A DNA stretch of 64,000 nt from Isoperla grammatica (Eukaryota; Arthropoda; Insecta; Plecoptera; Perlodidae): the NCBI GenBank assembly GCA_945910005.1, contig OX246739.1, positions 40,505,625 through 40,569,624 of the forward strand, written 5' to 3'. The notes under the pieces are model-generated. The model searched no databases. It was not told where the DNA came from and worked only from the letters and a program-made list of their open reading frames with translations. Position 1 is the stretch's first letter. The number at the start of each line of letters is the position of its first letter. This document shows, one piece after another, positions 35,049-45,966 of this stretch. A program made the translations under genes and the position numbers.

Positions 35049-36964
35049 AAGAAAAGTTTGATTCTGGCATAACAAAAAGTGAAAAAATAACCGTTCTTTC
35101 TGTACTTCCTAAAAACTGGAGTGTACGGAAAGTACAACAAGAATTTGGAGCTTCTAACTACATGGTGAGGAAAATGAAGAAGCTTGTTGAAGAAAAAGGG
35201 ATCCTTGTTTCCTCAAACCCAAAACCTGGAAAAACGTTGCCAGTTGAAGTTGCGAAGGCTGTTCAAGATTTTTATGAAGATGATGAGGTGAGCAGATTAA
35301 TGCCTGGAATGAAGGACTACCTATCGGTACGAATGAATGGGAAAAAAGAACACCGTCAAAAAAGACTAATTCTAGCTAACTTAAAAGAAATATACTCTGG
35401 TTACAAAGCAAAGTATAAAGATTCGAAGATCGGATTCTCTAAATTTGCCGAGCTCCGGCCTAAGCATTGTATTCTGCCAGGAGCGTCCGGTACACACGCC
35501 GTTTGTGTTTGTACCATACATCAAAATGTTAAGTTGATGCTGTTGGGAGGTAAATTGGCATTAATGCCCATGCCAGAATCTGGAACAAACTTTCAAACAT
35601 ATCACCACATCATAGCACAAATAATTTGCAACCCGTCTACAACTGATTGTCATCTTGGCAATTGTTCATATTGCCCTGGTACAGAAAAGATCAAACATGA
35701 CATAGAAAACCTATTTGAAGAGCAACTAGTAGATGAAGTCACATACAAACAATGGTTAACAACAGACCGATGTGCATTGGAAACAATTCAAAAGCCCGTA
35801 GAGGACTTCATCGACAGTTTTATTGAAAACATTGAAGCTCTAAGAAATCACGATTTCATAGCCAAGCAGCAAGCCGCTTTTCTCAAAGGCAAAAAGGCAG
35901 CATTACTGCCTGGAGAAGTTATAGTCTCTGGAGACTTCGCCGAGAATTATTCCTTCATAGTCCAAAATGCTGCCCAAGGGTTCCACTGGAATAATACACA
36001 GGCTACACTGCATCCTTTCGTTTGTTATTATCTAGATGAAACTATCATGGACAGACCATCGTCTTCTTCTATTCAAGCTGAATCAAATCTTAAACACCTC
36101 AGTGTTGTATTCATTTCAGATTCCCTCAAACATGACACCGTTGCTGTGCATACATTCCAGAAACGTCTCATACCTTTACTTCGCAACAAAATTGGAAACT
36201 TGAGTAAAATTTTCTACTTTTCTGATGGGGCGGCCTCCCAGTATAAGAATAAAAAGAATTTTAAAAACATTTGCCTCCATGAAATGGACTTCCAAATATC
36301 TGCAGAGTGGCATTTTTTTGCTACATCTCATGGCAAAGGTCCATGTGATGGAGTGGGTGGAGCCGTGAAACGCTTGGCAGCCCGAGCAAGTTTGCAAAGG
36401 CCTGATGACAATCAGATTATGTCACCACAAGATCTGTTTAAGTGGGCAAAGGAAAGTTTAACGAGTAGCACTTTTGTATTCATTCCGAATGAAGAAATTG
36501 AAACAAACAGGGAAGCTTTGAATGCAAGGTTTCAGTTCCTCCAACCTGTTACTGGAACACGTAGCCTACATGCATTTATACCAATGTCCGAGAACACGTT
36601 ACAAGTTAAGAAGTTTTCATATTCCACTGAGAGTACTATTGAGTTAATTTCATCTAAGACCACCATTTTTTTTGAAGAGATAAAAGATTTTGTATCAGTA
36701 CATTATGGACAACAATGGTGGCTTGGTTTCATTTTGAACAAAATTCAGGATACAAATGAAGTGAAAATACGGTTTCTTCATCCACATGGACCTTCTCCAT
36801 CATTTACGTTCCCAGCTAAAGATGATGAGTTAACCTTGCCAGTAAGTGAGGTTCTTACTTTGCCAAATGTTGAGCTAGGAGGATCAACTGGACGTACCTA
36901 CAAGATACCAGATAATGAAAGCGATGCAGCTACGAGAATACTTAAGGCGAGATTGCTAAAGTAA
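35045..36964 (+). CDS. Sola-like transposase, catalytic part (about 639 codons)
   Basis: Open from 35045 without its own ATG; the first Met is in SNYMVRKMKK. A helix-turn-helix-like start (KNWSVRKVQQEFGASNYMVR) precedes paired cysteines (CVCTIHQNVK, DCHLGNCSYCPG). Catalytic-core candidates are VSGDFAENYSF, YFSDGAASQYKNKKNF and EWHFFATSHGKGPCDGVGG, with acidic residues in a DDE-like order. The tail has QWWLGFI, as in a small beta-barrel. The intact length and near-identical element ends imply recent activity; only the shift at 35045 looks disabling. Confidence 0.75.
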   Translation: MKEKFDSGITKSEKITVLSVLPKNWSVRKVQQEFGASNYMVRKMKKLVEEKGILVSSNPKPGKTLPVEVAKAVQDFYEDDEVSRLMPGMKDYLSVRMNGKKEHRQKRLILANLKEIYSGYKAKYKDSKIGFSKFAELRPKHCILPGASGTHAVCVCTIHQNVKLMLLGGKLALMPMPESGTNFQTYHHIIAQIICNPSTTDCHLGNCSYCPGTEKIKHDIENLFEEQLVDEVTYKQWLTTDRCALETIQKPVEDFIDSFIENIEALRNHDFIAKQQAAFLKGKKAALLPGEVIVSGDFAENYSFIVQNAAQGFHWNNTQATLHPFVCYYLDETIMDRPSSSSIQAESNLKHLSVVFISDSLKHDTVAVHTFQKRLIPLLRNKIGNLSKIFYFSDGAASQYKNKKNFKNICLHEMDFQISAEWHFFATSHGKGPCDGVGGAVKRLAARASLQRPDDNQIMSPQDLFKWAKESLTSSTFVFIPNEEIETNREALNARFQFLQPVTGTRSLHAFIPMSENTLQVKKFSYSTESTIELISSKTTIFFEEIKDFVSVHYGQQWWLGFILNKIQDTNEVKIRFLHPHGPSPSFTFPAKDDELTLPVSEVLTLPNVELGGSTGRTYKIPDNESDAATRILKARLLK

Positions 36965-38179
36965 AGTAAGCCTGTAAAGAATGTCTAAACATAATATTGA
37001 ACAAAAATATGAACTACAAATACTGTTCACTGATTGATACCAAAAATAAAGTTCACAAATAAAGTTCATAAGTAAAATCATGTTACTCAAAAAAAAACTT
37101 CTATTGTACGTAAAATAGATCTATGATCGAAAAAATTAACCATATTCAATTAGCTGTATCTTTTGTTTTTATCAGTTGCCCATCAAATTTGTTTGTGTGA
37201 TTTATAATATAATGTTTATAAAACAATTTTGAAAAGTATGAACAAAATTCAAGATGGAGCTTTTATAGTATTGACCTTTGACCTCGGACATGTATTATTC
37301 AAAATAAATCTTGTTTGCTTGGAAATTACATAATTATTTTAATGTAGGTAGATAGATATTAAAATTATCTTTCATTCAAGCTATCACACATCTTTATAGC
37401 TTTAAGGAGTCAAAAATGATTAAAGATTACGTTGAATATCCGCGCGCTCGGAAGACTGCGGACTTAAAAATTGGTAGCCCTGTATTTCCGAAACTACTTG
37501 ACCGAAAAATGTAAAAAAAATAGGGTATGGTTATATCAATACCTCAAGTGCATATGCCAAAAATTATTCAAATCGGAGATGGTCACCGAAATTTTTTATT
37601 AATTTTTGGTTGATTTGACATGGAATGACCCCCAGTTAAAATTTACTTTTCAGTTAAATTGTTTTCACCATGACAACGGCCAATAAAAATACACCAAATT
37701 TGGCTTACCTGACAGTTAAATTTACTTAGCACTTTAACTGGACATTGAAATACCGGCCCTTATAAGAATTATTGTCTCACTTTTTCTGACTTACAAGTTT
37801 TGGTCAAAGTTTGATTTGTTTTGTTATTTAGCCTTTATGAGAAACTAATAACTATGGATAAAAATAACTTTGACAAGCTATGTACAGTATTCTATTGACC
37901 CCATGAAAATAGGCAAAATATTTATTAATCTTCTACAAACCTTCTAAATACTGTAGTCCCCAAATATTCATACCAAATATGTAGGCTTAGCTAGATGGCT
38001 AGCTAAATGTTTTTAAAGAAATCGATATTTTTGGCATCATAAATTCATAGAGCACATAGATTACAATATCAAGAAGATGCTTATAATATTAATATTTGAT
38101 AATTGATAACAAAATGAGGAGTCATCAATATGCAACTGTCAATAATGCCATGTTGTTGTGTTCTCTTATCTGGTTGTAC

Positions 38180-38650
38180 CACTCTGAGCATCCTCTGCCT
38201 CACAGTAAGGAACACTGGGTGAGGCAATTAGAAGAAGTGCCCTACAAACATTTTTCGCTCCTGAGGACTACCTTAGGGTTACTTTTATGGGAGGAGAGAG
38301 CTCCTGGGTACTACCTTTCTCCTATACTTTTAACATGGAGTGAGACACTAAGAGCAGTGTGCAGGAGGTACATCCCTTGTGAATCCTCAGTACTACTCAG
38401 AAAGGTAATAGCTCCTACAGAGGCAGCTCACAGGTAGACTGTGGGCAATAAGGTTAGTTCTTACGATATGCCCTGGGATTACCCAGGTTCTGCCCAGAAA
38501 GGTAATTGCTCCCATAGGGGCAGCTCACAGGTAGAATGTGGGCAAAAGCTTATAATGAAAGGTATGCCCTGGGATTACCTACATACTGCCCAGAAAGGTA
38601 ATTGCTCCCATAGAGGCAGCTCACAGGTAGACTGTGGGAGGATTAAGGTT
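38180..38650. repeat. subterminal-type direct repeats, left edge of the CACTA-like region
   Basis: Three copies of a 50-base module (cccagaaaggtaattgctcc, then ggcagctcacaggtagactg) sit at 38395-38440, 38495-38545 and 38590-38640. A looser array of ggtac/gggtta motifs precedes them. Similar aggta..ctc.ggg motifs occur at 49190-49430. Such arrays are typical of transposase-binding sites near CACTA ends. An exact terminal repeat was not found. Confidence 0.55.
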
Positions 38651-38683
38651 CATTAATTAGCCTCCCCTTTCCTAAAGAAAATT

Positions 38684-38825
38684 TAGGCCAGTATTATGAA
38701 CTTCGGATAAATATTTAGCAAGCTACCGGTACTAACTTTTATTCCCCATGACAACAACCAAAGAAAAGCGTGGTTGCCATGGTGAAAACAGGTTAGTAGC
38801 TCCAAAGTTCATAATACCAGACCTA
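38684..38825. mobile_element. Harbinger-like MITE
   Basis: Inverted ends ggccagtattatgaactt and aagttcataataccagacc, flanked by AT-rich DNA. The inside carries taaatatttagc and a ccatggtgaaaac stretch, as in the relative at 2741-2883. Confidence 0.7.
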
Positions 38826-39004
38826 ATTTGAATACAAATGTTTTAAACAATGGTGAATAAAACTGATGAATTTCATTGAATTACATTTCTTATTTTGTGT
38901 TAAATAAAAATGGAGATAAACAGGTCCACTTAAGAAACGGAATACCAATTTTCATGTGAATGATGCCAAAAAATATAATTTATTGGTAGATTATCTTTAA
39001 ATAG

Positions 39005-39700
39005 AACCACAATTACACAAAAATGATAGTTCAAATATGAATTATGCAATAATGCCATCACTTAAGAATAACACACACTAGGAGATTGCAAGATTATTAT
39101 CAAAACGTGCCTAAATGAAACATGTTTCACACAACAATTGGTTCAAATATGAATTATGCAAGAATGCAATCACTTAAGAATAACACGACACTAGGAGATT
39201 GCAAGATTATTATCAAAATTGGTTCAAATATGAATTATGCAAGAATGCAATCACTTAAGAATAACAGGACACTAGGAGATTGCAAGATTATTATCAAAAT
39301 TGGTTCAAATATGAATTATGCAAGAATGCAATCACTTAAGAATAACACGACACTAGGAGATTGCAAGATTATTATCAAAATTGGTTCAAATATGAATTAT
39401 GCAAGAATGCAATCACTTAAGAATAACACGACACTAGGAGATTGCAAGATTATTATCAAAATTGGTTCAAATATGAATTATGCAAGAATGCAATCACTTA
39501 AGAATAACACGACACTAGGAGATTGCAAGATTATTATCAAAAGTACAGACGTGTAAATGAAACACACATGTAAATGAAACACATTTCACACAACAATGAT
39601 AGTTCAAATATGAACTATGCAAGAATGCAATCACTTAAGAATAACACGACACTAGGACATTGAAGATTATTATCAAAATACTTGCTCGTAAATGAAACAG
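39005..39700. repeat. 81-bp minisatellite with diverged edge copies
   Basis: Five near-identical 81-base units (attggttcaaatatgaatta start, ttattatcaaa end) run from about 39135 to 39542. Because 81 is divisible by three, an open frame persists (repeat GSNMNYARMQSLKNN), which I do not regard as a gene. Edge copies at 39020-39110 and 39597-39680 are longer, with an added aaatgaaacatgtttcacacaac spacer-like segment. Confidence 0.9.
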
Positions 39701-39757
39701 GTTTTATACAAATAGATAGATTAAAAAATTAATATTAAAAACTAATTAAAAAATTAT

Positions 39758-39838
39758 GATTCGAGATATGTGAAAATAGCACTTCCATTTTCATTTCATA
39801 TGAAGTGAAAGTGATATTTTCACATACCTATCGAATCA
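39758..39838. repeat. hairpin with arms of about 38 bases
   Basis: The arms gattcgagatatgtgaaaat and attttcacatacctatcgaatc pair around a central tttcatatgaag. Probably a tiny foldback element. Confidence 0.6.
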
Positions 39839-39906
39839 TCAGTTTTAATTTGTTTTTAATATGAATATTTTAATATGAAATTTTGAAACTTGAAAGTGCT
39901 ATATAG

Positions 39907-40200
39907 TAGGGATGGGCAAATTCGTTTAATAGCCTAAACGTTTAACCGTTTTTAAAACTCGCGTTTAAACGTTTTATTCGCTCTATCCCCTGTCACGAGA
40001 TGAATAAAATGACTTTTGCAGTAAATTACCGAAAAGTTCCGAAACATTGGGTAAAATTACAATTTTTAGCTAGAAAAAACTATAATAGTAGACTAGTACT
40101 GCAGTACGCTCGTTGTAAAATATTTTTTTCTTATCTGTTATACAAACAATAAAAAGTACAAACGTTTAAAGCCACTCATTTGTTGAACGTCCCATCCCTT
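39907..40200. mobile_element. small hAT-type element within a palindrome
   Basis: The left tip tagggatgggca pairs with a degenerate right tip cccatccctt. The flanks are ctatatag (39899-39906) and ctatatat (40201-40208), a 7/8 duplication. Further out, aacttgaaagtgctatatag and ctatatatagcactttcaatt are inverted, so it landed at the centre of an older hairpin. Confidence 0.65.
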
Positions 40201-40424
40201 CTATATATAGCACTTTCAATTTCAAAATAGCCTATAGAACTTAGTAGCATCTATTTACTTTCTTTCTTTACAATATTAATACTTAAATGATGGCAAATGC
40301 AATAAATTACTGAGTGTTATTAAACAAATGCAGAATAAGTAAGATACTATTAACAATGTAGAGCAATATAAAGTAATTACGTAATTCAGTAGTTACAAAC
40401 GTAAGGGTCAAATCAGGGTTAGGG

Positions 40425-43400
40425 CTACACTGCTGGTTGCTGCCTTGGCAAGACCTTTTTGTTTTCTCTTTTTAAACGATCGCTTGAATGCCGGAACCAC
40501 TCGGAAATTTCACATTTAATAACGGCATCCGTTACAGTTGATAAATGGCTGATGGACCGAACTGCATCTATAAACAAGCGTAAAAAGATATAAAAGCAGT
40601 CATAAAAAAATTGCAAATGATATGTGATCAACAGCTCCCTGTAAAATTTGCAATAATGTTTTATGTTTTATAGCAATAGTTTTTCCCAAATTATCATTAA
40701 TTAGCATTTAAATAAACAAAATTGATACTCAACATTTTGACTCATTATTTTTTGTTTTATCAAAAATTACTTGCAATATTTGTGCAAAATTGAATTCTGT
40801 TAAGTTGTTTCCTGTACAATAGTCAATAAGACTAAAAATGATAATTGTTATAAAAAATTAGCAATAGGTCAGACGTAATTAGCGGATATGAGTGATAATG
40901 AGCAAAAACAGCATGTTCTAGCTCATAATGCCACTTTTGAGCATTAATTAGCAAAAACGAATATTATCAGTTTCACATAAAACCTATTCTCACATTTAGC
41001 ATTAACTATTGTTTAAACTAAACTTACAAGGCCCTCTTGTGGAATAGATCCTGATGTGGCTTATATTAACATTTCCGGATCCTTGCAATAAACATTGAGA
41101 TAGCTAAGCCTGCCTCTTCAAGGTAAGCTGTTGGGTCCAACACACTTAGCATTAACTAAAATCACACACACTTTTCCCACCCAACACTGTACCAGCCTCT
41201 AACACTTAAAGCGTTGAGTCTTAAAAAAAAAATGATTTTGAAATTTATAACATGCAGCCTTGGGCCTACTTACCATTTATCATGCCTACAACACTTGACA
41301 GACTACACAAGCTAGCCTTGTCTTTGGTGCCATTGAATGTGTATTCATTGGCTAACTGCACTGTCATCAGCCGCGGCATTATTTGGCGAACGGCAATGCC
41401 AGGGTTTTTGCCCCCAACGAGACCCAAATAGTTTACCTGTAAAAATATTAAAACCCCATGTTCATGTAATAAACACAATAGGCCCTACAATGTGCGTAGG
41501 GCCTATGTATATAATGTATATGCATATAATGTATGATTGCGTAATATAAGTAGTTAATTTTAAATCTTTTTTACTACAAATACGGTGTATTTACTATTTA
41601 GATGTCTCTATATTTAGATATTCCACACACTTCTGGACCTGTAGAAAATTCATGTAGGCCTTAGATGCTTCCTACTAAAATCATTTATATTGAAAACAAA
41701 TCAGTTTATATGTAATTTCAAAATGTTATGTATAAGCCAAAATCTGACGGGGAACTGCAGCCTCGCATCTCCCCTCACGAGCCCCTACCGACATTTCAAC
41801 TGATCTGAAATATGCCTACCTACTGAACAGATTATCTGAAATGTGTTTACACTGCTAATGGGCTTAAATGTAGCACCCTACCACCAAGCTAAATCTTAAA
41901 AGTGACATGTTAACTACCAATCAAACAATTTTTTATACCATGTAGACTAAAATGTTACAAATTTTTGTTTTCTAGGTAAATCTTAAAAGTGGAATGTTTA
42001 CTACCAATCAAACAATCTTTTTATGCCATGCAGACTAAAAGGTTACTAATTTTGTTTTCTAAGTCTCACACAGCTACCCACCACTTTCAGGCAAGCTGTT
42101 TCCTTTCCCCAGCCACAAACACAAAAACTAGATAGCAGATGTCAGGTATACCTCATATTCTGATTGAAAAAAAAAACGTAAACTATAGTTTACGTTTCAT
42201 CAAAATCAAAATATGAGGATTTCCTTAGAGGTTTTCAACAAGTGTACATACCAGATTTGTATTTAGTTCTTTGTCTTCTGACAATAATATGTCGAGTCTT
42301 TGTAGCTCCTCTTTGGACCCATATGGCAACTCATCAAAGAGCTCTTTCTTGCTGTGCTTTAGTTGTCCTTCAACACTTCTATTTTGAACTTGTAAGCGAA
42401 GAAGGTGAAAATCTCTTCCCAGTTGTTTTTGGTTCTCCAGAACCGTGGCAAGTGACGCCTCCACACTGCTTAACTTCAAGAAAAGAGCCTTGGAGTAACC
42501 AATTAGCTGCATAAGTGTTTCATACGCAGTGTTGGGGTGTCCATACTGGGAAACTATTAAGAGAAAGAAAGAAATATCAAATACATAGGATATATAACAA
42601 TACCAGGCCTACTGTCCATGGATACAAAAGGGCTAAATGGAGTTGAGCATCATACTAACCAGGCACATTTGTATGAGAAGTAGTAGGTCTTGAATCCGGC
42701 TGTGTGAAGCTTTCGTCCTCTGGGCCTATAGAGTCAAAATTAAGTACGTTGTTAGTAACGTAGTCACATTTATTTACAAAATTGTAACAAAATGGTAGGC
42801 CTTCCAAACTAACAATTGCGTAAGGCCTACACGTTTGGTTCCAGAACAAATACGAGCAACTGGATTCCTTAGCTTAATGGTAGCCTGTAAGAGGTATAAT
42901 GTTGTAAGTATAAATACAAAACTTACCATTCATGTTATAACAGTCGAAGTCACCAAATTGGCTTTGTTCCACATTAACTTTCACTGCATTAACCATGCCA
43001 GCTGTAGGCCCTAAAGCAAATGAAAAAAACAACAATGAAAAGCCTAGGCTTTGCGGGCAAAAGGTTGATATAGAAAGCGTCACCATAGCCCCGACCCAAG
43101 TTCATAGCTATGAACTTGGGTCGGGGCTATGGTGGCAAGGGATCAATCAGTGCTGACAAGGTCTACTTGGTCCCCACCTAGTGGAGACTCGTCGAACTTC
43201 CAAGTTCAACGAGTCTCCGCTGTGGTGAAGGACAATCACAAAAGTCCATGCCTTATGCAAGATTCGAACCAACGACCATGTGTCATATGTTTGGACCTGC
43301 ACCTAAATTGATTGAGCCAGAGCGGACGGCCTGATGTAGCTAAATTCTGTCATAGGTTTTAGTTGTAAAAAAAAAATATATAATAGGATATTCTGTCAAC

Positions 43401-45743
43401 TATTTAAAGTTTAAACTACAGAAATAGGCATTGGCTACTATGTCACTGCTTTTTCTACAAGCGTGAGGACAATAGGGAAGAATACAATTATATTGTGCAA
43501 TACTTACCATCGGCAGCATTAATTTCATTTTCAAAGACACTGGCAATTGAAAATGATGGTGGACCTTCTGCTAATGGATCTGCAAGAAAAATGAAAAAAA
43601 AAATGTGTTACAAGTTTTTAACAACCCCGTTACGAATTAAGTAGGTAGCTCAATTGATACGAAAACGTGATGTAACATGTCCGCGGTCATTCCCTAGTCC
43701 CCCACACCCATGCACACGTCAAACTCGATGAATATTGCGACTTAAAAACATTCACGAATATAATCATTTTAGATCACTGATCAATATAACTTATTTGGTT
43801 GCGAGCTAGTAAAAAATAAAAATGCTCTCGGGTTCGAGAACTATTGTTGGCTACGGCTAGTGGTAAAAAAAATTGTTTTCAACCCCTGCTTTCAACACAC
43901 CTTTTTGTATTTTCCAAATTAATTTTTAACAGTTTTTTGAAGCACTGCTTGCCATTTCTTTGTTTTACTGTGTCCCTTTGCTTCCTAAATTTAACCGAAA
44001 CAATACTAAAATTCATAACTGATACAAGGTTGATAATCTAATGGCTTGTCCACTCAAAATTTAGAAGTAACCACACAACATGCATTTCCCGTGCACGAGA
44101 GGTATCGAACTTTCGACCGTTCTGTAACTCGCTGAGCCTGTTACGTAGATACAAAAAAACAACGTGATCAAGAGCTGACACGCGCACGAGCGCTGCCTCA
44201 AGGAGCATTGGCAGTTTTAAACGAATGTCGATTATGGAGATAAAAATACACATATTGAACGGCAACCTTGCTTAGAACTTACCGGCAATAAGGCTACCTG
44301 CAAGTAATGGATCCACCTCCTGTGTGCTTCGTTGCTTACTCCTTGCCGAGTATCCTAAACGAAATCTGATTGGTTCTGTAACAATTAACAGTTTAGAAAT
44401 GAAATATTATCCAGGTCTACCCAATAGTCTATATGGGGGCAAGAAAAGTACTGAATTTAGAATGAATGCAAATATTAAACATCATCACATTCTTACCCTC
44501 ACTTTGTGGGCCTACACTTGACTCCACTAGGCCTATAGGCCTACTCACATCCAGATTTGGTGGATCCCTCCACTTTGAAATGTTACTAGGCCTATCTGCT
44601 ACCGGTGCAGCGAGGCGTTTTTTGGGGGGGCTTCGCCCTTTGTATGGAGATGTAGTATGGGAAACACCTACATCCGAGTCGCTTCCAGAGTTATAAATCT
44701 TCGGGGTTTTTTTCCGTCTATGCCCCCTCCCCATGTTAAGCGGATCTTCCGATTCGACGGTATCACCGCTTAAGTATACTGAACGGGCATTTGCTGCCTG
44801 AATATATGTTTCTGAAAATACAAGCAGGGCCAATGGATTATCCACATCACATTATCGTTTTGCCTAGCGTTTATATGCTGAACAATAATGCTTATGACTA
44901 GCCTAGATAGAATTAGGAAGCTTATTTAAAACTGGCTTTGAAATTTTTAAGCAAACAAAAAATAAAACCCTACAGTTATAAGCCCACAGGACCTAGCTAA
45001 ATAATAAAAAAAAATGTAAAATTATAGATCCAGATAGGATGTAAATTTACGTTAACAACATTAAACTCATCCAGTGTCATGAACAGTTAGGCCTACTCTT
45101 ACAAGTCGACTGTCTGTAGTTTTAAGAAGCACAGAACTTGAATTCAGAATCATTACCAGCCCTAAGAGTCGATTTACAGCTACGCGTTGCGAGCGAAGCG
45201 AAGGCGCGAGTTCCAATCAGTGGCCGAGTTTGCGTGAAACAATTAACTTCTTTGCTTGAAACTCGGCCGCTGATTGGAGCTCGCGCCCTCGCTTCGCTCG
45301 CAACGCGTAGCTGTAAACGTACCATAAGTCTTGCGCACAGAACAGTTATAGCTATATATAGCTATCTGTTCTGTGCGCAAGACTTATAACTGTTGTGTGC
45401 CAAACCACCATATGAAAGTCAAGTAATCTTTAAACCATAGGCTATTTTTTTACATCTCTAGTTATAGGATAACACTTAATAGGCCTACATATTAATAAAT
45501 GGTACATTGACTGGTACCTATCTTACCAAAGGATTTCACTATAGTACATTTGGCAGGCCCCCAATTGGCTTCTGGTTGAGCTTGCCGCTGGATCAACCCA
45601 GCCGTATTCCCCTTGGGCTCCCCCCTTATTTGGGGAGGCCACATACACATATCTGGTCCCCTCAACCAGCAAGATGGCACAACATCTGTCTCACCGTCCT
45701 CAAACTCGGCAAGGACGTAAGGTCGTTGTGAAGCCATGGCCAT
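40425..45743 (-). CDS. DUF4806-domain protein, nine exons, 458 aa
   Basis: Exons: 45527-45743, 44497-44811, 44283-44297, 43508-43579, 42927-43010, 42660-42725, 42252-42553, 41274-41436, 40425-40567 (1377 bases, phases closing). N-terminus: YVLAEFEDGETDVVPSCWL, then CMWPPQ and NWGPAKCTIVKSF, the usual opening of DUF4806 proteins. The middle is disordered and basic/Ser-rich (GRGHRRKKTPK, SPPKKRLAAP). A coiled coil lies in exon 7 (VEASLATVLENQKQLGRDF). DUF4806 covers about residues 325-435: ELPYGSKEELQRLDILL, NYLGLVGGKNP, IMPRLMTVQLANEYTFNG, ISEWFRHS. Exon 3 is a 15-base microexon, and exons 2-6 all start and end in phase 1. The biochemical role of DUF4806 is unknown to me. A CACTA-type transposase frame lies 223 bases upstream on the same strand. 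Confidence 0.85.
41893..42062. repeat. two-copy tandem duplication of about 86 bp in a DUF4806 intron
   Basis: aaatcttaaaagtg, ctaccaatcaaacaat and cagactaaa recur in order in two adjacent blocks with about 10% difference. A separate 24-bp perfect palindrome (aaacgtaaactatagtttac plus its closing bases) lies at 42174-42197. Confidence 0.75.
43081..43134. repeat. 54-bp perfect palindrome
   Basis: caccatagccccgacccaag reads inward to ttcatagctatgaa and back with no mismatch and no loop. It lies in the intron between the 43508-43579 and 42927-43010 exons of the DUF4806 gene, next to a foldback relic. Confidence 0.95.
43143..43335 (-). mobile_element. foldback relic plus tRNA-derived SINE
   Basis: 43155-43230 is a compact copy of the 17497-17885 foldback (aaggtctacttgg, cgtcgaacttccaagtt). 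Immediately after, on the minus strand, 43245-43335 has an A-box-like CTGGCTCAATCAATTTAGG and B-box GGTTCGAATC, the head of a tRNA-derived SINE. Confidence 0.6.
45173..45387. mobile_element. two nested-scale foldbacks in DUF4806 intron 1
   Basis: First hairpin: arms 45173-45240 and 45250-45319, based on tttacagctacgcgttgcga and ccaatcagtggccgag, very GC-rich. Second: arms 45324-45344 and 45367-45387 (ataagtcttgcgcacagaac), perfectly paired around tagctatatatagcta. Both are non-coding. The first carries a CCAATCAG box. Confidence 0.8.
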
Positions 45744-45966
45744 AGGTGGGTCCTACTATCAGAAAATTGGAAAATGCTATTAGGCCTACATACATAGGGT
45801 CTAGGCTATTCTACTGAAAGTACTAGCTAAATATCATAATTTCAAAGCTGTTTGAGCACATATACGTATTTCAAAGCAATAATATAATCGTTCCCAACAA
45901 TCCTTCGAAATTAAATGATGAGTTTACTTATCATTTTATTGCAAAGGATTTTTGAGAATCTCACCT

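Larger units (their letters stand above)
33492..37631 (+). mobile_element. 4.1-kb Sola-like DNA transposon
   Basis: Terminal inverted repeats of about 290 bases (33492-33780 and 37345-37631), tips gggtcattccatatcaaatc and gatttgacatggaatgaccc. Flanked by the 4-bp duplication ccag (33488-33491, 37632-37635). It carries two adjoining frames that look like one transposase. A 4-bp duplication and this tip pattern fit Sola elements; assignment to Sola, perhaps Sola2, is from memory of the family and is moderate. Confidence 0.7.
33470..37759. mobile_element. Harbinger-type element interrupted by a Sola-like transposon
   Basis: The outer ends gggccggtatttcaatgtcc and ggacattgaaataccggccc are perfect inverted repeats. 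Flanking TTA occurs on both sides (33467-33469, 37760-37762), as for PIF/Harbinger. Its own non-coding body is only about 150 bases, split at 33491/37632. Without the inner element it is a small MITE. Confidence 0.85.

Noticed and set aside
38096..38656. 113- and 71-codon frames at the left edge of the CACTA-like region
   Set aside because: They run through direct-repeat modules and have no protein features.
39122..39556. 144-codon repetitive frame
   Set aside because: Open only because the minisatellite unit (81 bases) is divisible by three; no start context or splice partner.
39005..39700. CRISPR-like array
   Set aside because: The units are contiguous with no unique spacers, and the sequence is eukaryotic.
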